Source: Mauremys mutica
Taxonomy: Eukaryota; Chordata; Testudines; Geoemydidae
Length of the DNA: 64,000 nt
Assembly: GCF_020497125.1 (NCBI RefSeq)
Contig: NC_059075.1
Span: 26,944,003-27,008,002 of the forward strand
Direction of reading: 5' to 3'
A model generated the notes under the pieces. The model worked only from the letters and a program-made list of their open reading frames with translations. It had not been told where the DNA came from and did not search any database. The position numbers and the translations under genes are program-made. Below, one piece after another: positions 46,093 to 60,095 of the stretch (its first letter is position 1; each line of letters starts with the position of its first letter).

Positions 46093-47696
46093 CTATATAT
46101 AACAACAGCCAATCAGTTTTCTTCAAGCACACACAAAATAAAAAAATTTGGAATTCTCTCTTTGCTAAAATGAATCTTAAATTCCAACGTAACAAATGAG
46201 ATCTTAGTATACAAATTAGACTGAACAACTGTGAACAGAAGTTGAGAATACTGAAGGATAACATCTTGTCTGCATATTCCTACAGGTAAACTATATTGTG
46301 GAAGTTATTCCAAACTCAAATGGAACAGGGAAGATCATAAACTATCAGCATGCCTCACTGTCAATACTGGGTAGTTTTTAAAGATAAAAAACACCAACTG
46401 AAATAGATCAGTGGTGAATTTATTATTACATCTGCAATGGAAGCTGTGATCATACTGAAACACGAGTACCTCGTTACCACTTGAGCACCTTGGACACCTT
46501 CAGAGAAACAGCTGTCTTGAAACCCTTTGAAATATGATGTATGTTTTATTCCTATAACACTATTGAAAATAAAGAGCCAGTCTAAGAGGAAAGGCTCTGT
46601 GCATCCTGAGAGAAGCAGCACTTGTGTTATTATATCCTTTATTAAAAACCAGCAAATGGGGAAATAAAAGAAGGAAACAGCAAAGACAAAACTACATTTA
46701 AATAACGTTAATCTAGTGATCTTGTGTTTTGTCAGGTTGTAAATTTAAAGTTAAGGTTGAAACCCTGTCCTTAACTTACCCTGTTTTGTTTAGCTACTAC
46801 AGGGCATATGGTTCGTAACATCACACACTGACCTCAAACCCCTACAAAAGGAACAATAGGGTGACTTAAGAACATTGTTTTAATCTTACTTTACATCACA
46901 ACCCAGACGCTATTTAAATGTAGACTTTTGTCAAAGCGGAAAATATATTTTAAAAACATAGGTCAAGCAGTACAGTCTTCAAGCCTATTGTGCTCACACT
47001 GGTCCACCCACCCTAAGAACATTTCACGATTGGTGAAATAGTACATTTCCCGTTTGACAATACCACCTATTTACACCTTAAATAATAATAGTTTTATGTT
47101 TAACATAGGATGTTATTCTGAGTCCTTGCATTTTTTTCATCTTTTAAAAGTGAAAAATATAAATGATGGAGATGCTACGAAGTAGAGAGATCAAAATTAT
47201 GGTAACTGAAAGAAAGGCAAAAGTTAGTTTTATTTTGTTTTGTTTTTTAATGTTTATATTCCCCTCTGGTCCAAACCACAAAGGACATATTATTGCAAAA
47301 TTTACAACAAATACACCACAGCAGTTAAAATACAATTTTGAAACAATTTTGAAAATAAGTTAATCACCCAGAAAGAGAAATGTCGTGAAGAAGTGTGATC
47401 AATGTTCTAACAAATTGCTTTAGTGTATGCATCTATTTATATAAAAATTGTACAGGGAGCATTTAGCAAGCATTTATTTAGATCACTTACTGCTGAAGTT
47501 GGACAAGAAGTATAGTTAGTGAGAAATCTGGAGTTTAAATGTAGTTTACAGAATGTAAACTCATTATGTTCTGTGCAATATAGAAGAATTATAGATGAAG
47601 TTACCAAAAAGAAAATGTAATATCCACACATTAAGTTCATTTATAATCTAAAAATAAAGTTTCCCTGGGTTTCTTTAAGCAGTTGATTTTACTCTA

Positions 47697-47954
<258 letters not shown>

Positions 47955-48124
47955 TCAAGTCAGTCTACTGTCGGTTTTCAGTTGCTGAGCTAAAGACTTT
48001 ACGTGGATTTATAACAATTTGCTCCAACACATCAGCACAAAGCGCTTTCTGTGCCTCTTAATTAAGGGAATGAAACAAACAAGTAGCTGTAAAGCAAACT
48101 TCTTTAAATTGCTCTTCAAATATA

Positions 48125-48300
48125 CTCAGACTTTAAGGTCAGAAGGGACCATCCTGATCATTTAGTATGACCTCCTGCACACTGCAGGCCACAGAACCTT
48201 GACCACTCTTGTAATAGATGCATATCCTCTGGCTGAATTACTGAAAGAATCACCTCTGAAAAGATGTACTACTAATTCTGTATTCGTGCTAGTTCTGTTC
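48125..48300 (+). repeat. Old CR1-like/SINE tail fragment
   Basis: Reads ctttaaggtcagaagggacc, atcctgatcatttagtatga, cctcctgcacactgcaggcc and acagaaccttgaccac, a block common at CR1-like repeat ends in reptiles. Borders and family are approximate. Confidence 0.6.
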
Positions 48301-49263
48301 ATCGACAATCTAGAGAAGAAACTATAAGTTGTGACTACGGTACATTGCTGTATGATTAGTTATTATGAACTACATGCACTCAATTTTAAAAGGTTTTTCC
48401 ATCCAGATTATTAAAGAAAAAGCATGCCGAATGAAACGCTTTCTAAACGAAATGCAACACTTCTCTTCAAAACGCCCTTAACCCTATACAGCACCGCCAA
48501 TTAAGAAGTACATTTAATAGTCTAATAGCCACCAATTAGGTTTTTTTAAAATTAGTATTATAAAAATGACAGTTACCCGCAATGGGGTTTCTCAATATTT
48601 GTGCATTATGCTCTTGGGCAATGCACATGATTAACAATTTTTAAAGTCCTCACATAAAACTGGCAATGCATATGCTTTGAGTGTACAGTACCCCATAAAC
48701 AGGGAGTTTCAATCAATATGCTGAATCAGCATCGTGTGACATGAGGTCAACAACTTGCTACTTACAAATCAAACCCCTACAAATACAGGTCCATCAGACC
48801 CTATGAAGCCACTGGACTTTCAGAAAAAGTGAACTGTAATAATGGTCTTCATGTTAGCAAGTTAAAGCAGACATGCTGAACTTAGTATCTAGTTATCATT
48901 TGGTACAAGGATTTTAGAAAGTTTCCCTCAACATCTCACATGAGGGACCACATAGCTCAAAGTTACAGATACAATCCTTGAGGGAAATTGTAGTCAACTA
49001 TTCTCTGCAAGTTACATGTTTTGCCAAATTTACTTTGCATTTTAATGAACAATCCCCTTGCATACTACCACCATTCCTTAATGTATATTCTGAGACAATA
49101 ATTCTTGAACATTTTCATGCTCTTTTGGATTTAGGACAATGCAAGGGTCACATCTGAAAAGTGACAGAGGTCCTGAGTTACCCCACACATTTTAAAACCT
49201 TCCAGTTAAAAACCTGCAAAATTTTATTTTTTGTTTGTGGTTTTTTTAAAAGGCTAAAGAGTA

Positions 49264-49983
49264 CGCCTCTACCCCGATATAATGCGGTCCTTGGGAGACA
49301 AAAAAATCTCACCGCGTTATAGGTGAGACCCTGTTGTATCCAACTTGCTTTGCCCCCCCCCCCGCCACCGTTCCTTGTTCCCTGACCGCCCCCTCCAGAG
49401 ACCCCTGCCCCAATCGCCTCCAGGATCTCACCCCCTACCCAACCCCCCTGCTCCCTGTCCCAACTGCTCCGACCCCTACCCACACCCCCTGCCCCCTGAC
49501 AGGCGCTCACTGGCAGCGGGAAGCAGAGCAACATGGCCCCAGCCCGCTCCACTCTGCCACCTCCCACCCACAGCCCTCCACTTCCCGCTGCCAGTGAGTG
49601 TGGGGAGGTTGGGGAAAAGACGCCTTCTGCACTCACCGGCACTGGGAAGTGGAGGGATGCGGCTGCTGCCGGTGAGTGCGGGGGGATCCCTTTCCCCAAG
49701 CCCCTCCCCACAAGCGACACGGCTGGGGCCGGGGTGAGGGAAGCAGAGCGAACTGCTCCCGGCCCCCCACTAATCCCCCGGGCCAGTATGGGACTGCGGG
49801 GTGCCCAAAATTGCCCCCCCTCCCACAGCTCCTACCTCCTAGACTCTGGGGGGGAGCCTGACTGCCCCCGAGACCCTCTGGCCCTTATCCAACCTCTCGG
49901 CCCTCAGAGCAGCGTGTCAGAGCTTTACCGCGTTGTACGCAAACCCGCGTTATATCGGGTCGCGTTATATCGGGGTAGAGGTG
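49264..49983. mobile_element. Tigger-like (Tc1/mariner) MITE, copy 1
   Basis: 720 bp with a TA duplication (49262-49263, 49984-49985). The ends cgcctctaccccgatataa and ttatatcggggtagaggtg are inverted repeats. Sub-terminal units (accgcgttata) recur. The GC-rich interior makes long frames (for example a 194-codon frame across the element) that have no protein features. In PAPOLA intron 9. Confidence 0.85.
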
Positions 49984-50128
49984 TAGTATGTCATATAACC
50001 TTTAACAAAAGGCTATGTTTTCTACCTCACCATATAACACAATTCACTAAAACAGAGGCAGCAATATACTTTGTAAACTATCAACTTAACCTGATACCAG
50101 CTGAAGAAATGCCATAGAAACAAGACTA

Positions 50129-50550
<422 letters not shown>

Positions 50551-50747
50551 TTAACGATAAAGAATCTGCCCTCACTCCACCTTCAAATCTACTAAAGATT
50601 AGCACAACAAGAGATTACGTTTCACACTTGGCTCACTTATGTTTTGAATGTGAAAAGGGTGTTTGCTTTTAATACATTTCCATATGCTTTTTATTATGTT
50701 GTACAGCAGCAGCATTTTGGGGAAGAAAGGATAATTCATATAAAAAT

Positions 50748-51792
50748 TAGGACTGTCAATTAATCGCAGTTAATTCATGCAATTAATCACAGTTGTAATC
50801 ACTTTTAAACAATAGAATACCAACTGAAATTTATTAAATATTTTGGATTTTTTTTTACATTTTCAAATATATTGATTTCAATTACAACCCAGAATACAAA
50901 GTGTACAGTGCTCACTTTATATTATTTTTTATTACAAATAGATGTACTGTAAAAACAACAAAAGTTATTCAATTCACCTCATGCAAGTACTGAGTGCAAT
51001 CTCTATGGTGAAAGTGCAACTTACAAATGTAGATTTCTTTTTGTTATGTAACTGCACTCAAAAACAAATTATATAACTTGAGAGTACCAGTCTACTCATT
51101 CCTACTTCTTCTTCAGCCAATCACTGAGACAAACAAGTTTGTTTGCATTTGCAGGAGATAATGCTGCCTGCTTCTTGTTCACAAATGTCACCATAAAGTG
51201 AGAACAGGTGTTCGCATGGGAGTTCCGTAGCTGGCATTGCAAGGTATTTACGTGCCAGATAAGCATGAAGGGACATACAAATGTTTACCGTATCTGGCAC
51301 GTATATACCTTGCAATGCTGGCTACAGAACTCCATGTAAACGCCTGTTCTCGTTTTATGGTGACATTTGTGAACAAGAAGCAGGCAGCATTATCTCCTGC
51401 AAATGCAAACAAACTTGTTTGTCTGAGCAACTGGCTGAACAAGAAATAGGACTGAGTGGACTTATAAGCGCTAAAGTTTTACATTATTTTATTTTTGAAT
51501 GCAGTTACAAATATAGAATTATGTATAAAAAGTAAGTTCAACTTTCATGACAAAGATTGTACTACATTACTTGTATTAGGTGAATTGAAAAAATACTATT
51601 TTGATTTTTACAGTGCAAATATTTGTAATAAAAATATAAAGCGAGCACTGTACACTTTGTACTCTGTGTTGTAATTTAAATCAATATATTTGAAAATGTT
51701 AAAAATCAAAAAATATTTAAATAAATGGTATTCTATTGTTTAACAGTGTGATTTATTGCATGATTAATTTTTTTAATAGCTTGACAGCCCTA
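50748..51792. mobile_element. Fold-back hAT derivative made of two inverted 3' ends
   Basis: 1045 bp flanked by a perfect 8-bp duplication ataaaaat (50740-50747, 51793-51800). The ends are taggactgtcaattaatcg and the complement of gcttgacagcccta. Each half carries the 3' end of the same hAT family as 33608-37749, in opposite orientation. The minus-strand frame 51315-51121 and the plus-strand frame 51237-51449 both code the transposase dimerisation domain (YLARKYLAMPATELPCEHLF and YLARIYLAMLATEL). The centre is near 51270. Transcribed RNA would form a hairpin of several hundred base pairs. In PAPOLA intron 7, 231 bp from the exon 8 acceptor side. Confidence 0.93.
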
Positions 51793-52086
51793 ATAAAAAT
51801 TAAAACATACAAAAAAGGGAGGTACCTGCATAACAGCAGTATACAAACACAACAGAAATATGAAGAGCAGCGATGTTGCACACTGACTTCTTATAACTAG
51901 GATCAGATTTTTAAGCAATTTCATTGCTATGGAATTTGACATAAAATTGGACTGCAGAATATAAACAATCATGTTGAAAAATTAAGCTTGTAGCCCTCAT
52001 GGTTGTGAAATCTTCCAAACATGAACCATTGCAGTGGTGAGTTTGCAAAGGAACAGCCTCAAACAACAGCTCAGAGATATAAACAA

Positions 52087-53015
52087 CACCTCTACCCCGA
52101 TATAACGCGGTCCTCGGGAGACAAAAAAAATCTCACCACGTTATAGGTGAGACCATGTTATATCGAACTTGCTTTGCCCCCCACTCTTCCTTGTTCCCTG
52201 ACCACCTCCCTCCCTAATCACCCCCAGGACCTCACCCCTACCCAACCCCCCTGTCCCCGACTGCTCTGACCTCTATCTACCCCACCACCGACAGGCACCC
52301 ACCGGCAGCGGTGGGAAGCAGAGCAGCACGGCCCCAGTCCACTCCACTCCACTCCGCCAGCTCCCAGCTGTGGCGCTCCGCTTCCCGCCATGGGCGAATG
52401 CGGGGAGGTTGGGGAAAGGATGCCACCCCCAACACCTGTGGTGGGAAGTGGAGCTATGTGGCCCCAGCCTGCGCCACTTTCCTTGCCCCAGCCCCAGCTG
52501 TGTTGCTGGGGAGCAGCTGGGGAAAGGTTCTGCACTCACCTGACCGGTGGGAAGTGGAGCGAGGCGGCCCCAGCCCAATCCACTCTGCCAGCTCCCAGCC
52601 ATGGCGCTCTGCTTCCTGCCGCCGGTGAGTGCAGGGAGAAAGGACACCCCCGCCCCACGTACTCACCTGCGGCGGGAAGCAGAGTGCTGGGGCTGGGAGC
52701 CGGTAGAGTGGAGCAGGCTGGGGCCGGGCTGCTCCACTTCCACCACTGCTGGTGAGTGCGGGGGGGGATCCCTTCTACCAAGCCCCCTCCCCCACTAATC
52801 CCCAGGGGCACTCTGGGACTGAGGGATCCCCAAAAGTGCCCTCCCCACAGCTCCTTCCCCCCGGACCCTGGGGGAGTGAAGCTCCTGAGACTCTCTGGCC
52901 CTTATCAAACCCCTCGGCCCTGGCCTGGCCCGACACCCTTAACACACTGCTCAGAGCAGCGTGTCAGAGCTTTACCGTATTATATGCGAACCCGCGTTAT
53001 ATCGGGGTAGAGACG
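52087..53015. mobile_element. Tigger-like (Tc1/mariner) MITE, copy 2
   Basis: 929 bp, ends cacctctaccccgatataa and ttatatcggggtagagacg. TA follows at the right (53016-53017); the left flank is aa, so the duplication is imperfect. Same orientation as the copy at 49264. The interior is rich in ggtgagtgcgggg-like repeats with mirrored frames on both strands. Confidence 0.82.
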
Positions 53016-53649
53016 TATACCATTAACTCAATGGAGTACCAACTCTGAAGCTTACGGATGCATTATAGTACTAACTTTAACTGCTTCATCAATTTTAGCT
53101 AAACTCCTCTAGTTAATGTATGGTGGCAACTATTGCTGTTAAACTCAGGGAGACAGCTAGTTGGTGGGAGCCAGGAGTTCAAGGCCCCTTCACAAGACAT
53201 TTCACACAAGCAGAAGGCACAATGGTGCTGAAAATTTGAAGGCCAAATAAAATTGACTTTAATAGAACAAGGAATACTGTCCTGATTACATTTTTATTCC
53301 ATATTTAACCTAATAAAATGCCTATTTTTTAAAATGTATTTGAAGCAGTCAGAAGTTCCTATTTGCCACAGAAACCAAAGAGCCCTTGCTTCAGATTTTA
53401 TGCCTAGTTTGTGACAAAACATGTGATCCCGGGTATAGAGTTGCATTATATAAAAACGCAATTTTCATCTACACTTACATTTTGATGTGTCATGAAAATG
53501 CTTATTTCACACCTCAGAAGTTAGATGAACTATAAAAACTCGCCAAATTTATTGAGGGTCTGACAGCACCTAGCAAGTAATCCTGATACTAGGTAGGCCA
53601 CAAATCAGTAGTGTTTTGACATTCCTAATTTGCCATGGAAGAGACTGCT

Positions 53650-53664
53650 TATATATATATATAT
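53650..53664. repeat. (TA)n microsatellite
   Basis: About seven TA units, in PAPOLA intron 7. Candidate for length variation. Confidence 0.9.
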
Positions 53665-53962
53665 TTCATGAATAAGTGACTAGTGCTCTAGGTGAGACCT
53701 CCACAACCAACCCAATTTGAAGTTTCTAGGCTTCGACGTTTAAGATGTGATTTGACAAGGAGGCATAAGAATCTAACAGAAAGAACAGCCAATTTTTCAA
53801 TATACCATATCATAGTATTGGCTTGCACAAGTTACTTTAAATGTAGGCAAGTTGAGCCACCAGGAGTTCACTTAAACTTTGCAACTCAGCTACATACCTA
53901 TTGTACTGCCTCTCTCCCCCACACCCTAATAGACACTAACTTGACAGAGAAACTGATACTCA

Positions 53963-54097
<135 letters not shown>

Positions 54098-55655
54098 CTA
54101 AAAAAAAAAAAAATCCACAGAAAAAAACAAAAATTGACTTTTAACCCTCAATCAAGTTATTTAGTGAATTATTTTAATCAAGTTTTCTATCATGACAAAA
54201 AAAGCACTTATTCCCTTTACGGTAACTAATCTCTTTCCACAAACTAAATGGCCTAAGCCTGAATGCCTTTACCACTAATAAATGTTAAAGAAATGCTCTT
54301 AGCATCCGCCCTGCTTCCTATGATATTACCTCTAAGTCAACTCTAGGATGCAAGAAATGACCCAATTCATCTAACCTGAGATTGAATAGGGAAATCGGTC
54401 TGAGACAATTTTCCTTGCAAATACCATTGAATTGCAGAAAAGAAGTGAATAATTTGCCTGGCACTGAACTTGCATTGAAAGTTGGGATTGTGAGTCAGGG
54501 ATCCCAATAGCTGCTGCAGGTTGGGGCACTGGTATTGACACTCCTGCTGTTGACTCTGGCTTTTGTATTTCTTTACAGATGCTGTTTTGGAAAATCTTTC
54601 CAGCTGTAGGAGGAGGCAATCATTCTCTTCCTGTACTCATAACAAGGGGTAGGAGAGAGACCTGACTAGAAGGGATACAGGATGAGGGAGCATAACTCCA
54701 AGCTAAACCTGGGGGCAGGGGGAGGAGTTGTGATTCAAAAGAGCAAAAGATGAGAGAGTATTCCCATGCAAAGGATTCTGAACCTCCTAAACTATCTGCC
54801 AGTGGATAACCTAACCCAGTCAAAGGGATTTGATAAGAGCTCTCTGGAGGCAGAGAGTTGGCATATTATCAACAAAGGAAGCTAATGGGTTGATAGGTGG
54901 TCAGAGAGGAGACTACTTTTAAGAGATGTAAGCCACTCACTTTTGTTTTTTCAGTAACTAAGCTGAAAATACCATACCTAAAATGTAAATCTAGATATAA
55001 ATCTAGCAAACTCTCTTTTACTATTTTCTCTGTTTTTAATAAATCTTATCTTGAGTCCAATTGCTTGTGTCCATACAACATCCCCTAACAAAAAAAAAAG
55101 TCCTGTAATTTGTAAGGAATAGTGCTGAAAGACAATGAATTTCTGGAAACTCCCACCATCTCTGTTAAGAGGCCTAAAAAAAGGCAACCACCACTTGCAA
55201 AAAGTTGTGTTTCATTGAAGTAGGTAAGCAGAAAGGGAGAAGCCAAAAGACCAAGTCGAAGACAGAACGTGGCAGTGTTGTTAGTCAGAGATGTTAAATG
55301 GAGTTTGAAAATATTGGGCCAAAAGGATCACCTTGTTCTCTTTTACCAAGAGATTTAATTTTTGAAGTAATTTTGAGTTTGAAGACTGGATAATTAAGTG
55401 TTAATTTTTGCTAGTACTTGTTAAAAAAACACCATAAGAATTTGTCATTGACTTGCAGACAAAAAAGTACTCTATTAGTACTAATACTTGCAACATTCAA
55501 AAGGCAGCCTTGTGTGATTGGCAGTTCACACAAGCAGTCACCTTGACATATAACTAATAGGAATTACACACACATCACGGGGAACCCTAGAAGTGTTAAT
55601 GTTTTGATTATGACTATACTAAAACAAGACTCAAAGACAGCTGGCTAAACCTTAC
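54098..55655. other. PAPOLA intron 6, nothing recognised
   Basis: No repeat or exon recognised. The frames at 54371-54823 have no family features. Confidence 0.5.
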
Positions 55656-55709
55656 CTCTATCCCATCAAAACACAGTTTGATAACTGGGACAAACGCCTC
55701 TTCAACAGC
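55656..55709 (-). CDS. PAPOLA: PAPOLA exon 6 (residues 148-165)
   Basis: 54 bases, phase 0 at both ends. It reads AVEEAFVPVIKLCFDGIE. The acceptor is tttttccag and the donor GAG|GTAAGG. It forms the strand and turn that lead into the third catalytic aspartate at the start of the next exon. The size is a multiple of three, so skipping would keep frame but remove part of the catalytic core. Confidence 0.96.
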
Positions 55710-56062
55710 CTGGAAAAATAAATGTTCGGTATTATTTTCAACATGGAAAAGAGTATCCACAAATAACACAATGACAAATTTAAATTACTACAACATTAGA
55801 ATTTATATTGAAATTTCTTCTCCTTCAGACTCAAAATGATTGCAATAAATAGAAGTAACTGACAAATCTTAATACACAGTAAAAGTTAGATGCTACCATT
55901 TTAATAGATAAGTTATAGCTATTTTCAGTTTATGTCAACTAAAATCGTGGTGTGAATCCTGTGGGATTTGACGGCAGTCTTTCCTACTCTTAATAGATGT
56001 AAACCACTTTTGCTTTACTTATTTATTCTGTATTTTTTCTGTTCACTAATTTTACATCATCA

Positions 56063-56224
<162 letters not shown>

Positions 56225-56721
56225 TCATAAATACCATGAGGCTACAGACACTCTATACAAATACATAGAGAATACCAGCAATAGCCTACAACATAACATT
56301 CTATCAACAAAGAAAAATGCAATAGTTATCTTTCATATAGCTATAATCTAAGTACAAGATATTTCAAGATGCGCTCCAAAAGGAACAATTAATGTGTCTT
56401 TACACCCACTGGACACATTGAAAATACCTACATATATCTCTTTGGTAAGGGAGGTTTACAACAGTTTTCAGTAACTGTACATTAAAGTCCTGAGAATCCA
56501 GATATACTCATTCCTCATACAACAAAATTATGTGCATCTCTTTGTAACTTAGCCCTTTTACCTCCCAGACCTTGAACAGAAAGGGTTCCAGGATCTTACT
56601 TTGAACTGACTCAAGGCATCAAATAAAATCACATACTTACCATGGCCACATGATACTTCAAAACCAAAGTAACTTTTCTAATGTCTTACATATGACATTT
56701 TATAAATACTTCATTAGGTCA

Positions 56722-56844
<123 letters not shown>

Positions 56845-58325
56845 CTAATGGAGCAAATATACAACTAGTTATTGTATAAGCAAAGGACATTCAGACAATG
56901 GACAAAAGTTACAAGAGAAAACATAATGCAAACAAAGAAAATAGATGTTAAATTGCATATATTAAAGCTTATTCCTGTTATGATAGTTTGTTCTCATTTT
57001 AAATAAATACACCAATAGCTAGAAATTACCCAATTATCAACATTAGGTCACAATAATGGAATTTGGTGGAAGACAGAGGTACTAATTTGATACTCAGGAA
57101 CCATGTATGATGTGACAAATATATACTATAGTGCTAGAAATTCGATGATGCTAGTTGTCACCATTCTATTACTTGCGAATCAACGGTCGAAAAATGGTTT
57201 GTGGACACAGTGTTCTGCTTAAGCTTGCTGTAGTAACGTATTTAGCACATCCGAGAGACAGGAACTCAGTCTATTGCATAAAAACTAAGGTGTATCTGAT
57301 CTAGTATGCATGAAACCATTAATTATGTTTATAATATTATACAGTTATTTCTTCAACTGTGATTTACTTCTAAGAAACTTGCTAAATATAAATGTATCCA
57401 AGACAAAAATCATCAACAAGATGGGCAAGTATAATATTAAAAACTACCAAATCCATGCAACCTAAGCCCCACTTGCCAATTTTGGTTTTACATTCATTTT
57501 TCACTTTTATTTTAAGGGTTTTCCTCTTCTGTTTAATGTTTGAGTAGACATTCACATAAGGAAAACCAACTATACAGAGAAAACAGTAAAATCAATTACA
57601 CACAAAGTAAGTTGAAAAAAGGCTTTTAGTTATAGTCATCTTTGGTCTTAAATATATTATGTAAAAATTCAAACAGAAATGTGATTTTCAAGTTCGTATC
57701 TCTAAGAACTAGAAAATGAGAGTAGCTTAAAAAGTATGGCCTGACAATTTCAAAGAGCATTTTAAAAAAAATTAAAAAAACATTACTGCACTAAGAAAGT
57801 AACAATGAAAATTGTAATTAGGTGCCAATTTAAGTAAGTTCTGAAGAGTTAAACTTCATAGGAAATGTTAAAATAGCTCAATGTAAACTATAAGATCTTA
57901 TATTTTGCTCTATCACAATATATATTTATCTCAGTCTCAAAAGAACTTTATTACTCCCAACCACCAGTTCAAATGATCAGACAAAAGTGTGTTGATAATT
58001 TTAAGCATGAAGTTAAAATTCAGTTTTTAATAAGAATATATAATAAATTCCAATTCCACTTGAGATGAATAGCTCCCCTCTCCGATTTGAAAATTAAGCA
58101 TCAGCTAAATATAAAATCTCTCAACATCCATTAACACAGAAGTTTCAGTCTTGCACACCTATCTAGTAAGTGTTTACTAGAAGTGAAATCAAGAATATTA
58201 ATCTTACTTTTATTTTCTAGTGAGATAAGTGAAATACATCTCTTGAACTAGGAATACATGCTGGAATTATCTTGTATGCAAGAAATTTTAATAAAAGTAA
58301 CTCTACAAGGAAAATACATCCATAC
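56845..58325. other. PAPOLA intron 3, nothing recognised
   Basis: AT-rich intron with no recognisable element. Confidence 0.5.
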
Positions 58326-58392
58326 CTTGATTTCACTGATTTCCTGTATCCATTCCTTTACCAGATTATTTAACTTTCCCAAAATTAGAATC
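58326..58392 (-). CDS. PAPOLA: PAPOLA exon 3 (residues 61-83)
   Basis: 67 bases. The acceptor is atcaacag and the donor AAG|GTATG. It reads R-ILILGKLNNLVKEW and then IQEISEIK. As I remember the human protein it has REISESK here, so two residues differ in a surface helix. The exon encodes the helix that packs against the catalytic domain just before the GS motif. It ends on a codon boundary (phase 0). The preceding intron of 2.2 kb contains the triple-nested transposon at 58786-60319. Confidence 0.96.
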
Positions 58393-58863
58393 CTGTTGAT
58401 ACAATATCAGAATTCACAAACAATAAAATTACAGCAAACTAATGAGCTTTACTAAGATTTTGATCACCATTACATAAAAAAGTAAATAGGGTACATTGGA
58501 AGTTAACAGCAAATCTTATCTGTTTTAATACAGCTACAGAATTGAATACATTCTGCAACTATTTCCACTATTTTTGTTACTCTAGTTGAACAAACAAATA
58601 TTTCAGTAATTTGAGCCAATAAGGGCTCTTTGGGATACACATATGAATGAACTGTACACAGATTTTTAAGTGTGTGCATCCCAAAGATGTCAACTTTCTA
58701 TCATTTGCTCAGGTTCACATTTCCTGCAGTAATGAACAGTAGAAAGACATAAGTTTCAGAAAGTTTTAACAGGAGATGTATAGAGCAGGGGTAGGCAGCC
58801 TTTCAGAAGTGGTATGCCGACTCTTCATTTATTCACTTTAATTTAAGTTTCCGCGTGCCAGTA

Positions 58864-60095
58864 CAGTAACTCCTCGCTTAACGTTGTAGTTATGTTCCTG
58901 AAAAATGTGACTTTAATTGAAACAATGTTAAGTGAATCCGATTTCCCTATAAGAATTAATGTGAGAGTGTGTGTGTGTGTGTTAGGTTTCAGGGACATTT
59001 TTTTCACCAGACAAAAAACTATATATTATATAGATATACACACAGTGTACCTTTTAAACAAAATTTAATACTCTTCACAGCTATGATGATTGTGAAGCTT
59101 GGTTGAGGTGGTGAAGTTAGAGGATGGAAGAGGAAGGAATGCCTTACTGCTAAATGATGAACTAGCACTTGGCTGAGCCCTCAAGGGTTAACACACAGTT
59201 ATATATATTATGGAGATATACCTATCTCTTAGAACTGGAAGGGACCCCGAAAGGTCATTGAGTCCAGCCCCCTGCTTTCACTAGCAGAACCAAGTACTGA
59301 CTTTGCCCCAGATCTCTAAGTGGCCCCCTCAAGGATTGAACTCACAACCCAGGGTTTAACAGGCGAACACTCAAACCACTGAACTATCCCTCCCTCCCCC
59401 AGCTGTTGTTAATGTAGCCTCTCACACAAGGCAGCACAAACACGAAGGAGGGCAGAAGGATAGCAGACAGAGATAGACACACACCTTGTGTGGGGGGGAG
59501 AGAGAGAGACGCATACTGCCCCTTTAAGTAAGGTGACCCACTCTTAAGTGCATTGTCTTTTAAGTGGATCAGGAAGTTGAGACAGCAGCTGCTGCCCCAG
59601 GCTCTCTCTGTCTCTCTCCGTCCTCCCTGCTCTTTACGGAGAAGGGGTAAGTGTGGTGCAGGAGCAGAATGGAGGGGGACACCCTGACATTAGCCCCCCT
59701 TTTCTTCCCCCCTGCACAGCAAGTAGGAGTCTCTGGGAGCAGCTCCAAGGCAGAGGGCGGGAGCAGTACATGGCAGTGGGGGGGGAGGGACTACTGAACT
59801 GCCAATTGATAGCCTGCAATTGCTAGCCTGCTGGACGGCTACAGCACAGGGAACTTAGGGGAGCGAGGAGCTGACAGGGGGAGTTGATAGGGGGTCTGCC
59901 GGTCCACCCTGATTACAAGCCCCCACCAGCTAGCTGCAATGGGCTGCTCTTCCTGGAAGCAGTGGACAAAGCAGGTGGCTGCCAAACAACTAGAAGGGAG
60001 CATTGCACAACTTTAAACGAGCATGTTCCCCAATTGATCAGCAACATAACAATGAAACAACGTTAACCGGGACGACTTTAAGTGAGGAGTTACTG
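58864..60095. mobile_element. Tigger-like (pogo) non-autonomous element
   Basis: 1232 bp, ends cagtaactcctcgcttaa and ttaagtgaggagttactg. TA duplication (58862-58863, 60096-60097). No transposase frame is present. A (GT)n tract is at 58967-58982. A SINE is inserted at about 59203-59398. Confidence 0.92.
59203..59398 (-). mobile_element. tRNA-headed SINE inside the Tigger-like element
   Basis: On the minus strand it starts gggatagttcagtggtttga (A box) and has gtgagttcaatcc (B box) about 30 bases later. The body carries the ggaccccgaaaggtcattga block (plus strand 59241-59260). It ends with the tail cctatctcttagaact/ggagatata on the plus strand. Nearly complete, the second Cry I-type SINE of the window. 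Confidence 0.9.

Noticed and set aside
49345..50117. Long GC-rich open frames (130 to 194 codons) across 49.2-50.1 kb
   Set aside because: They lie over a Tigger-like MITE, are mirrored on the other strand, consist of Pro/Arg/Ser-rich filler and have no domain.
51121..51449. Two separate small genes coding similar proteins on opposite strands
   Set aside because: Both are the transposase C-terminus within one fold-back hAT unit bounded by an 8-bp duplication.
52218..52811. Overlapping open frames on both strands at 52.2-52.8 kb
   Set aside because: Same explanation: the GC-rich repeated interior of the second Tigger-like MITE.
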